From NCBI RefSeq assembly GCF_001941945.1, contig NZ_CP015583.1, positions 671,001 to 735,000 of the forward strand: a stretch of 64,000 bases of DNA, written 5' to 3'. Position numbers and translations under genes: made by a program. The notes under the pieces are model-generated. The model saw nothing but the letters and a program-made list of their open reading frames with translations. It was not told the origin of the DNA and searched no databases. The number at the start of each line of letters is the position of its first letter. Position 1 is the stretch's first letter. Below are positions 1 through 6,728 of this stretch, piece by piece. Source of the stretch: Roseomonas gilardii (GTDB lineage: Bacteria; Pseudomonadota; Alphaproteobacteria; Acetobacterales; Acetobacteraceae).

Positions 1-886
1 TGGCGCCGCCGATGGGCAGCCAGATCAGGTTGGAAACGCCGACGCAGAGGGTGACGATCAGCGCGTCGGTGGAGGCGAGGTGCAGCACCTCCCGCCCATA
101 GGTCGGGGTATAGGCGGTGATCAGGTAGAAGGACACGGTGGTCATCGTGACCATCATCATGCCCAGCAGCACCACCTGCCAGTTGGCGGCCACCGAGCGC
201 AGGATCTCGCCCGCCGTCGGGCGGCGGTGCCGCGTCTGCTCCAGGAAGGCCTCGGTCTCGGGCAGGGAGCGGCGGATATAGAAGAGGTAGGGCACGATCA
301 GGCAGCCCACCAGCAGCGGCACGCGCCAGCCCCAGGCATCCATCTGCGCCGGGGACAGCAGGCTGGCCAGCGTCACGCCGAGCAGCGCGGCGAAGATCAC
401 CGCCACCTGCTGGCTGCCCGACTGCCAGGAGACGTAGAAGCCCTTGTTGCCGGGCGTCGCGATCTCCGAAAGATAGACGGACACGCCGCCCAGCTCCACG
501 CCGGCGGAGAAGCCCTGCAGCAGCCGGCCGATCAGCACCAGCACCGGCGCCATCAGCCCGATCGTCGCATAGCCCGGCACCACGGCGATGGAGAGCGTGC
601 CCACCGCCATCATCGCCAGCGTCAGCAGCAGCCCGTTGCGGCGGCCGTGCCGGTCGATATAGGCGCCCAGCACCAGCGCGCCGAGCGGGCGCATCAGGAA
701 GCCGACGCCGAAGGCCGCGAGCGACGCCATCAGCGAGGCGAAGGGGTTCTGCGAGGGAAAGAAGGTCCGGCCGATGGCGGCGGCGTAGTAGCCGTAGACC
801 GTGAAATCGTACATCTCCAGGAAGTTGCCGGAGGCAACCCGGAAGACGTTCTTGATCTGGTCTTTTCGGGAGGAGGGGGTGGGCAA
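1..886 (-). CDS. MHS-family MFS metabolite:proton symporter (C-terminus cut by the window edge)
   Basis: This is a multi-spanning inner-membrane transporter of the metabolite:H+ symporter (MHS) branch of the major facilitator superfamily, probably for a small organic acid or zwitterion. The minus-strand frame reads through an opening like [18 protein letters not shown], a [24 protein letters not shown] loop (the MFS loop 2-3 signature) and a [15 protein letters not shown] helix, all typical of MHS proteins. About 295 codons are present; the usual length is 420-440, so the C-terminal third is missing. The start is inferred to be TTG at 886, preceded by GGGAG at normal spacing. A nearby ATG at 894 is out of frame, and an in-frame stop lies shortly upstream. 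The substrate cannot be told from the sequence. Confidence 0.85.
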   Translation of the reverse strand, partial: MPTPSSRKDQIKNVFRVASGNFLEMYDFTVYGYYAAAIGRTFFPSQNPFASLMASLAAFGVGFLMRPLGALVLGAYIDRHGRRNGLLLTLAMMAVGTLSIAVVPGYATIGLMAPVLVLIGRLLQGFSAGVELGGVSVYLSEIATPGNKGFYVSWQSGSQQVAVIFAALLGVTLASLLSPAQMDAWGWRVPLLVGCLIVPYLFYIRRSLPETEAFLEQTRHRRPTAGEILRSVAANWQVVLLGMMMVTMTTVSFYLITAYTPTYGREVLHLASTDALIVTLCVGVSNLIWLPIGGA

Positions 887-1059
887 GAGGGCATGCTCCC
901 AGCAGGCAGTCTTCTGTCAGCTAGACCTCATGGCCATCCGGAAACATGGGCCGGAAGATTACGGAAAATTTGCATGCTTCTGTCCGTCAGGTCATTCCGG
1001 CTTCCGGCCGCCGGATTTCCGCCGACGGAGCCCGTCGCGGCGCTTGCCGGCGCCGTTCG

Positions 1060-1074
1060 GAACATAATATGAAC
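1060..1074. promoter_or_regulatory. Candidate LexA (SOS) box GAAC-N7-GAAC
   Basis: GAAC ATAATAT GAAC reads as two direct GAAC repeats seven bases apart. This is the reverse complement of GTTC-N7-GTTC, the LexA box described for alphaproteobacteria. The AT-rich spacer contains TAATAT (1065-1070), which could serve as a -10 element, so a bound repressor would cover the promoter. The site ends 20 bases before the proposed start of the radical SAM gene. Seen: exact match and position. Inferred: LexA control. An eight-base match can occur by chance about once in a window this size, so the promoter position and the repair-like genes downstream carry much of the argument. Confidence 0.6.
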
Positions 1075-1093
1075 ATTCATGCAGAGCCGTGCC

Positions 1094-2443
1094 ATGGACC
1101 TCCGCCGGAAGCTGGAAATCCTCGCCGACGCGGCGAAATACGATGCCTCCTGCGCCTCCTCCGGCTCCGAGAAGCGGGACAGCCGCGACGGCGGCCTGGG
1201 CAGCACCGAGGGGATGGGCATCTGCCACGCCTATGCGCCGGACGGGCGCTGCATCTCCCTTCTGAAGGTGCTGCTGACCAATGCCTGCGTCTATGACTGC
1301 GCCTACTGCATCAACCGTGCCTCCTCGAACGTGCCGCGGGCGCGCTTCACGGTGGCGGAGTTGGTCGGGCTGACGCTCGACTTCTACCGGCGGAATTATA
1401 TCGAGGGGCTGTTCCTGTCCTCCGGCATCATCCGCTCGCCGGACTACACGATGGAGCAGATCCTCCGCGTGGCGCGGGAACTGCGGGAGGATCACGGCTT
1501 CCGGGGCTATATCCACCTCAAGACCATCCCCGATGCCGATCCGGCGCTGCTGGCGCAGGCGGGGGCCTATGCCGACCGGCTGAGCATCAATGTCGAGCTG
1601 CCGAAGGTGGAGAGCCTGGCCCGGCTGGCCCCGGAGAAGGACAGCGGCGCCATCAAGCGCGCCATGGGCGACCTTCGGCTGCGCATCGAGGGTGCGGCGG
1701 AGGCAAGGCGGGAGCACGAGGCCGGGCGGGTCCGGGCCACGCCGCCGCGCTTCGCCCCGGCGGGGCAGAGCACGCAGATGATCGTGGGCGCGGATGGCGT
1801 GGACGACCGCCAGATCCTGGGCACCACGGCGGCGCTCTACGGCTCCTACCGGCTGCGTCGGGTCTATTTCTCCGCCTATTCGCCCATCCCCGACGCGCCC
1901 GCCCTGTTGCCGCCCATGGCGCCGCCCCTGGTCCGCGAGCACCGGCTCTACCAGGCGGACTGGCTGATGCGCTTCTACGGCTTCGAGGCCGGGGAGATCG
2001 TGGCGCCAGCCGGGGAGGACGGCGCCGCGCCGGGCATGCTGGATCTCGACATCGATCCCAAGCTCGCCTGGGCGCTGCGCAACCGGCACCGCTTCCCGGT
2101 GGACCTGAACCGGGCGGGGCGGGAGATGCTGCTGCGCGTACCGGGGCTGGGGGCGAAGACGGTGGAGCGCGTGATCGCCGCACGGCGGCACCGGACGCTG
2201 CGGCTGGAGGATCTGGCGCGGCTGCACATCCCGCTGCGGAAGGTGGCGCCCTTCTTGATCGCCGCCGGGCATCATCCGCGCACCGGGTTGCTCGACCGCG
2301 CCGACCTGCGCGCCCTGCTGTCGCCGGAGGGAGGGCTGGCCGCCTCCCTGCCCATGGCGCCGCCGGGGCGCCCCCGCCAGCTTTCGCTCTTCGCCGTCCT
2401 CCCTGGCCCGGAAGGCGCTCATGGAGAAGGCGCGCATGCATAG
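1094..2443 (+). CDS. Putative DNA modification/repair radical SAM protein (UdgX-linked, with HhH)
   Basis: A 449-residue radical SAM enzyme of the family that always travels with a DUF4130/UdgX partner (the rSAM_link_UDG group). The cluster motif C65-VYD-C69-AY-C72 is intact. The region at residues about 337-365 (NRAGREMLLRVPGLGAKTVE) is a helix-hairpin-helix with the GLGAKT turn, a DNA-backbone-binding element. The start at 1094 is chosen because the family begins M-x-L-x-x-KLEILADAAKYD; an upstream ATG at 1079 is possible. The stop overlaps the next gene by eight bases, so the two are translationally coupled. Chemistry is unknown; a photoproduct-lyase-like repair or base-modifying reaction is a guess from the fold and partner. 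A LexA-like box sits just upstream. Confidence 0.88.
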   Translation: MDLRRKLEILADAAKYDASCASSGSEKRDSRDGGLGSTEGMGICHAYAPDGRCISLLKVLLTNACVYDCAYCINRASSNVPRARFTVAELVGLTLDFYRRNYIEGLFLSSGIIRSPDYTMEQILRVARELREDHGFRGYIHLKTIPDADPALLAQAGAYADRLSINVELPKVESLARLAPEKDSGAIKRAMGDLRLRIEGAAEARREHEAGRVRATPPRFAPAGQSTQMIVGADGVDDRQILGTTAALYGSYRLRRVYFSAYSPIPDAPALLPPMAPPLVREHRLYQADWLMRFYGFEAGEIVAPAGEDGAAPGMLDLDIDPKLAWALRNRHRFPVDLNRAGREMLLRVPGLGAKTVERVIAARRHRTLRLEDLARLHIPLRKVAPFLIAAGHHPRTGLLDRADLRALLSPEGGLAASLPMAPPGRPRQLSLFAVLPGPEGAHGEGAHA

Positions 2444-4007
2444 CGTCGCCCTGGAGGCGCCCGACGACTTCGCCGGCTGGCGGGCGGCGGCGCGGGCGCT
2501 GGTGATCGCCGGCATCGCGCCGGAACGGGTCTCCTGGTCCAGCCCCGCCGATCCGCCCGCCCTGCTGGCCGGGCCACCGCCGCCGGAGGCACCGGAGGAC
2601 GCCCCGGCGCCGCGCGTGCCAAGGGCCTTCCCGGAACTGGCCGAACAGGTGATCCGCCACCGCGATCCGGAGCGCTTCGCCCTGCTGCACCGGCTGCTGC
2701 ACCGGCTCCAGGCGGAGCGGGGGCTGCTGGAAGTGGCCTCCGACCCCGATGTGGGGCGCGCCGAGGCCATGGCCCGCGCGGTGCGGCGGGACGCACACAA
2801 GATGCATGCCTTCGTCCGCTTCCGGGAGATGCGGGTCGCGCCGGGCGAGGACGGCGCCCGCTTCGTCGCCTGGTTCGAGCCGGGGCACCACATCCTACGC
2901 GCCGAGGCGGGCTTCTTCCGGCGGCGCTTCGCGGCCCTGCGCTGGAGCATCCTGACGCCCGGAGGCTCGGCGCACTGGGAGGGGCCAGGAGAGGGACCGG
3001 GGGAGGGACCGGAAGGCGGAGAGGTCCGCTTCGGCCCCGGCGCCCGCCGCGCCGATGCCCCGGCCGAGGATGCGGCGGAGGATCTCTGGCGCACCTACTT
3101 CGGCGCCATCTTCAACCCTGCCCGGCTGAAGACCGGCGCGATGCTGGCGGAGATGCCCCGCCGCTACTGGCGCAACCTGCCCGAGGCGCGCGACATTCCC
3201 CGCCTGATCGCCGAGGCCCCCGCCCGGGTCGCCGCCATGGTGGAGCGCGGCGCCACCCCGCCCGCCCCAAGGCGCCAGCGGACGGCGCATCTTGTCTCCC
3301 TCCCGGGCGGCCGTCCGGATGGCCTGCACCCGGTGGCCCCCTCGCGCGTTGGAACCGCCGCCATGCCCCATGCCCAGACCCAGGCGGACAGCGACGTCCC
3401 CGCCGCCCTCGCCGCGCTGAAGCGCGAGATCGAGACCCGCAACGACCTGCCGGACTGGGCCGGGCAAGCGACGCAGCTCGTCTTCGGCGAGGGGCCTCCC
3501 GCTGCCCTGCTGATGTTCGTGGGCGAGCAGCCGGGCGACGAGGAGGATCTCGCCGGCCGGCCCTTCGTCGGCCCCGCCGGGCGGCTCTTCAACCGGGCGA
3601 TGGAGGAGGCGGGCGTCGCGCGGGACGAGGCCTATGTCACCAACGCGGTGAAGCACTTCAAATTCGCCCCGACCGGCAAGCGGCGCCTGCACCAGACGCC
3701 GGATGCCGGAGACATCACCTATTACCGGCCCTTCCTGGAGCACGAGATCGCCCTGGTGGCGCCGCGCCTGCTGGTCACGCTCGGCGCCACGGCGCTGCGC
3801 GCCGTCACCGGCCGCGCCATGCCGGTGACCAAGGTGCGGGGCAACGTGCTGCGCGCGCCGGACGGGCGCCTCTTCTACCCGACCGTCCACCCATCCTATC
3901 TGCTGCGGATTCCCGATTCCGCCATGAAGGCCCGCGAATACGACCGTTTCGTGGAGGATCTGGCCAAGGCCGCCGCCACCGCGCGCAGCCTGCCCGCCGC
4001 GGCCTGA
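2436..4007 (+). CDS. DUF4130 - UdgX-like uracil-DNA-binding fusion protein
   Basis: A 523-residue two-domain protein. Residues about 5-245 match the DUF4130 'probable DNA metabolism' domain (VRRDAHKMHAFVRFRE, then EDLWRTYFGAIFNPARLK, EMPRRYWRNLPE). Residues about 330-510 are a UDG-superfamily domain of UdgX type: G363-EQPGDEED motif, TNAVKHFKF, the covalent-capture loop K415-RRL-H419 and H485-PSY. In mycobacterial UdgX the loop histidine forms a covalent bond with uracil-containing DNA. The protein contains no cysteine, so the [4Fe-4S] ligands normal for family-4 UDGs and UdgX are lost. A three-fold EGPG repeat interrupts DUF4130. The start at 2436 is preferred to 2421 because GGAGAAGG lies at ideal spacing. 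It is coupled to the radical SAM gene. Confidence 0.88.
   Translation: MHSVALEAPDDFAGWRAAARALVIAGIAPERVSWSSPADPPALLAGPPPPEAPEDAPAPRVPRAFPELAEQVIRHRDPERFALLHRLLHRLQAERGLLEVASDPDVGRAEAMARAVRRDAHKMHAFVRFREMRVAPGEDGARFVAWFEPGHHILRAEAGFFRRRFAALRWSILTPGGSAHWEGPGEGPGEGPEGGEVRFGPGARRADAPAEDAAEDLWRTYFGAIFNPARLKTGAMLAEMPRRYWRNLPEARDIPRLIAEAPARVAAMVERGATPPAPRRQRTAHLVSLPGGRPDGLHPVAPSRVGTAAMPHAQTQADSDVPAALAALKREIETRNDLPDWAGQATQLVFGEGPPAALLMFVGEQPGDEEDLAGRPFVGPAGRLFNRAMEEAGVARDEAYVTNAVKHFKFAPTGKRRLHQTPDAGDITYYRPFLEHEIALVAPRLLVTLGATALRAVTGRAMPVTKVRGNVLRAPDGRLFYPTVHPSYLLRIPDSAMKAREYDRFVEDLAKAAATARSLPAAA
2979..3014 (+). repeat. Three tandem 12-bp units encoding EGPG repeats
   Basis: Three successive 12-base units of the form GAGGGaCCgGga lie in frame inside the DUF4130 part of the fusion gene and encode EGPG-EGPG-EGPE. 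They sit between the conserved 'GGSAHW' and 'VRFGPG' stretches and so look like a replication-slippage insertion in a surface loop. Confidence 0.7.
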
Positions 4008-4345
4008 CGCCGCCGGATGGGACACCGGGGCAGGCTGTCCTCCGCAGGCAGGCCGTCTGCCCCGGAGGCCTGACCCCGCCACGCGGTCCCCAACGCCCTT
4101 GCTTCCTCGGTCCGGCTCAGGCTATGGGAATAAAATCAACGCCCCGGCACGACGCAACTGGCCCCTGAATACGAGAGCCCAGGAAGCATTCTCCCTCCCT
4201 GTGCCGTCAGGAGAACCCCACCTCCATCCGTGCGGATAAAGGCCTAAAATCCTAAAATCTTAAAGCCCTAAAATCCGCGATGGCATGAGGGTGGACAGCA
4301 CCGGACCGTGACGCTTCCGATGATCCATGCCCTCCGCCCTTCGCA
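4008..4345. other. Convergent intergenic region, no gene seen
   Basis: This stretch lies between the end of the UdgX fusion gene and the end of the OmpA-like gene. It contains no frame with coding character. The only structure noticed is an AT-rich tandem repeat at 4244-4275, described separately. No clear terminator hairpin with a T tract was found. Confidence 0.6.
4244..4275. repeat. 8-bp-period AT-rich tandem repeat (CTAAAATC)
   Basis: Four consecutive 8-base units, CTAAAATC, CTAAAATC, a degenerate TTAAAGCC and CTAAAATC, form an AT-rich island in otherwise very GC-rich DNA between two convergent genes. It could be a protein-binding array or simple slippage; the sequence alone does not decide. 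Confidence 0.6.
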
Positions 4346-5185
4346 TCAGGGAGCCGGTTTCGGAGCTTCGTTGGTGCCGGGCCGGTCGGGTTTCTTCTCG
4401 TCCGTCGGGGGCGTGGCACCGTCGCCCGCGGCGGCAGGCGGGGTCGCGGCCGGCTTCTCGCTCTCCGGACGGCTCTCCGGCGATCCGGGTTTCGGTTCGG
4501 CGGTGGGCTTCGGCACCTCCTGCTTCTCCGCAGGCGGCTTCGCCGGCGCGGCGGGCTGGGAGGCCGGCAGCTGAGACGCGGGCGACCGGGAGTCGGCGGG
4601 CGGCGCGGCCGGGGTCTCGGGCTTCGTCTGGGGTGCCGGCTGAGGCACCGGCTGAGGCACCGGCTGAGGCGCCGGCTGAGGCGCCGGCTGAGGCGCCGTC
4701 TGGGGCTTCGGCGCCGGTTCGGGCGTGGGCGCACGGGCCGGCAGCACCACGATGGTGACGTTGCGCTGGTTGCGGTTCTCGGTGCTGCGGCTGAAGCCGG
4801 CGACGCGCGCCTCGCTCCGCAGGCGCCCGGCGGGGATGCCGTACTGCGCCGTCAGCGCCTCCGCCACCGCCCGCGCGCGGCTGGCCGCGAGCCGGACATT
4901 GCTGGTCTGGCCGCCCTCCCGGTCGCTGTGGCCCAGCACGCAGACATCGCGGTCCGGTTCCGCCTTGATCAGTTGGGCGGCGGCGGCGAGTCCGCTGCGG
5001 GCCGCCTCCGTGACCTGGGCATTGCCGGAGCGGAAGGGGATGGCGAAGACATCGTCCTCCAGCCGTTCCGCCCCGACGCAGCTGAAATCCCGCCGCGGGG
5101 CCTGGGCCGTGGCCTGGGTGGCCGCCAGGGACAGGATCGCGGGGGCGAGGATCGCGGCCAGCAGGCCGGGCAGCAACGGAACCAT
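4346..5185 (-). CDS. OmpA-family protein with proline-rich C-terminal tail
   Basis: A 279-residue exported protein. It has an N-terminal hydrophobic signal segment ending ATAQA, then an OmpA-type peptidoglycan-binding domain (LGHSDREGG..., NVRLAASRARAVAEAL, STENRNQRNVTI). The C-terminal half is a low-complexity Pro/Ala/Gln/Lys tail that begins with a PQPAPQP repeat. Its ATG shares one base with the stop of the oxygenase gene upstream (TGATG), indicating translational coupling. The likely site is the periplasm or outer membrane, with the OmpA domain anchoring to peptidoglycan and the tail as a spacer. Specific role unknown. Confidence 0.82.
   Translation of the reverse strand: MVPLLPGLLAAILAPAILSLAATQATAQAPRRDFSCVGAERLEDDVFAIPFRSGNAQVTEAARSGLAAAAQLIKAEPDRDVCVLGHSDREGGQTSNVRLAASRARAVAEALTAQYGIPAGRLRSEARVAGFSRSTENRNQRNVTIVVLPARAPTPEPAPKPQTAPQPAPQPAPQPVPQPVPQPAPQTKPETPAAPPADSRSPASQLPASQPAAPAKPPAEKQEVPKPTAEPKPGSPESRPESEKPAATPPAAAGDGATPPTDEKKPDRPGTNEAPKPAP
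4636..4695 (-). repeat. Five 12-bp tandem repeats (CCGGCTGAGGCR)
   Basis: Five back-to-back 12-base units, CCGGCTGAGGCA twice then CCGGCTGAGGCG three times, followed by one diverged unit. They encode the PQPA/PQPV repeats of the OmpA-like protein tail. The array is in frame and prone to length change by whole PQPx units. Confidence 0.85.
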
Positions 5186-6417
5186 CACGAGGCCGCCTGG
5201 GCGAGCAGCCCGGCCCCGGCGAGGCGCTGGAGGAAGCCGGCGGCATCCACACCCGGATGCGCCCGGCTGAGCCCGGCCTCGTCCACCTCCCGCCGCGACA
5301 GGATCCAGCCGGCGGCCTCGGCCTCGGCGGGGGACAGGGGCAGGGTGCCGGACCCGGTCTTCAGCAGCCATTCGCTGCCGCGCCGCACGGGCTTCGCGCC
5401 CTCCGCCACGACGCGGAAGCCACCCTCGCCGCTCTCGGCCGGGGCGGCCGCTTCCTCGGGCACGCTCAGCCCCCGGGTGGCGAGGAGGCTGTTGCCGCCG
5501 CGGTGGAAACGGTGCTCGGCGACGAGGCGGCCCAGCATCTCCAGCACCCGCGGTTCGCGGCAGTATTCCGACAGCCGGGTGCCGAGCTGCCCGGCCCGCG
5601 TGTTCAGGGCGAATTGCGCGGCGGGGGTGCCGTCCTGGCGGGGCAGGGGCTGGCGGAAGAGCGGGTCCTGGATCGCACGCTCGAACAGCATCGACAGCAG
5701 GTCCAGCCCCAGCGGCGCATTGGCGCCATAGGCGACATGGACGGAGGTGTCGGCCTCGGTGATCGCGTCGTGATACCAGCCGCGCGGCAGGTAGAGCAGG
5801 TCGCCGGCCTTCAGCACCACCTTCTCGCGCAGCGGTCCCTTGGCCTGCTCGTGATGCGCCTGGCCGAGATTGCGGAAGGAGGGATGGCTGATCGGCCATT
5901 CCGCCCGGTTGCTCCAGATGTTCCAGACCTTCTCGCCCTCGACCTGCACCGCCCAGACGTCGTGCGTGTCGAAATGGGCCGGGAAGGCCTTGTGCTGGCG
6001 GAAGGAGATATAGACGTTGGCCTGCGCCTTGCCGAGCCCGGCATCCTCCAGCGCGTCGCTGACCGAGGCGAGGCCGGGGGTCAGGCTGTCCACGTCGTTC
6101 ATGACGATCGAGGCGCCGCGTGCCACCCAGTCGCGCAGCTTGCGGGAATCGGGCTGCTGCACCGCCTGCCCGTCGCGGCCGGTGGCGCGGATGCAATAGG
6201 CCTCCGGCGGCACGGCCTGGGTGTCCATCATCACGCGCAGCGACTGGCTGGACCAGATATGGGTCATGTCCAGCAGCCGGTCGATCGCGCGCCAGGACAG
6301 CACGGCGGCGAACTTCGCCGCGCCGCCCGGGATGTGCAGCGGCTGCCGGTCGTGGAACTCGGCGAAAAAGCGTTCCGGCGTGACCGGCGACAGCAGATCG
6401 GAAAGCGACAGGGCCAT
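5185..6417 (-). CDS. JmjC/cupin-4 Fe(II)/2-oxoglutarate oxygenase
   Basis: A 410-residue oxygenase of the Cupin_4/JmjC family, related to the ribosomal-protein hydroxylase YcfD/RoxA. The metal triad is visible as H148-x-D150 (in HFDTHD) and H227 (VHVAYG). The stretch LKAGDLLYLPRGWYHD is the classic family signature, and the opening FHDRQPLHIPG is typical. Substrate is probably a protein side chain, perhaps on a ribosomal protein, but this is inference. ATG 6417 is preferred to 6459 because the protein proper begins MALSLSDLL. It ends in a one-base overlap with the OmpA-like gene. Confidence 0.85.
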   Translation of the reverse strand: MALSLSDLLSPVTPERFFAEFHDRQPLHIPGGAAKFAAVLSWRAIDRLLDMTHIWSSQSLRVMMDTQAVPPEAYCIRATGRDGQAVQQPDSRKLRDWVARGASIVMNDVDSLTPGLASVSDALEDAGLGKAQANVYISFRQHKAFPAHFDTHDVWAVQVEGEKVWNIWSNRAEWPISHPSFRNLGQAHHEQAKGPLREKVVLKAGDLLYLPRGWYHDAITEADTSVHVAYGANAPLGLDLLSMLFERAIQDPLFRQPLPRQDGTPAAQFALNTRAGQLGTRLSEYCREPRVLEMLGRLVAEHRFHRGGNSLLATRGLSVPEEAAAPAESGEGGFRVVAEGAKPVRRGSEWLLKTGSGTLPLSPAEAEAAGWILSRREVDEAGLSRAHPGVDAAGFLQRLAGAGLLAQAAS

Positions 6418-6728
6418 GGCGCGCAGCCTAGCCGAGGGCCGGGCGGCCGTCATCGTCACCTCCGGGGGCCGTCACCCCGCATGCCGCGCATCGCCGGCAT
6501 CTGTGGCGTGGTTGCATCGGCGGGCCGCTCCGCCACCGGCCCGCCGGTGAGGCGAAGGCCGGGAGATGGGGCCGGGGAAGATGAGGTGCGGTGCGCGGAA
6601 GCGTCACCGGCGCGTGCCTTGCGTCCCCCGGACAGGGCGCCGATACCAGCGGGGACGCCAGGAACCGCCCTGTGCAACCGGACCGCAGCAAGCAGGCCGG
6701 GGCAGGGCAGAGCACAAGGACGAGGACC
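6418..6728. other. Divergent intergenic region with a 9-bp hairpin (6518-6546)
   Basis: This region must hold the promoters of the oxygenase gene (minus) and the glutamate dehydrogenase gene (plus), though no convincing -35/-10 pair was seen. It contains a perfect inverted repeat, CGGCGGGCC at 6518-6526 and GGCCCGCCG at 6538-6546, with an 11-base loop. The role of the hairpin is unknown; it could be an operator or structure in a leader RNA. Confidence 0.5.

Noticed and set aside
80-1072. Plus-strand 330-codon frame across the left edge
   Set aside because: The opposite strand encodes a clear MHS transporter; the plus frame has His/Gln/Arg-rich shadow composition.
4636-4695. Regular 12-bp repeats considered as a CRISPR or regulatory array
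   Set aside because: The units are directly adjacent with no spacers and encode in-frame PQPx repeats of the OmpA-like protein.
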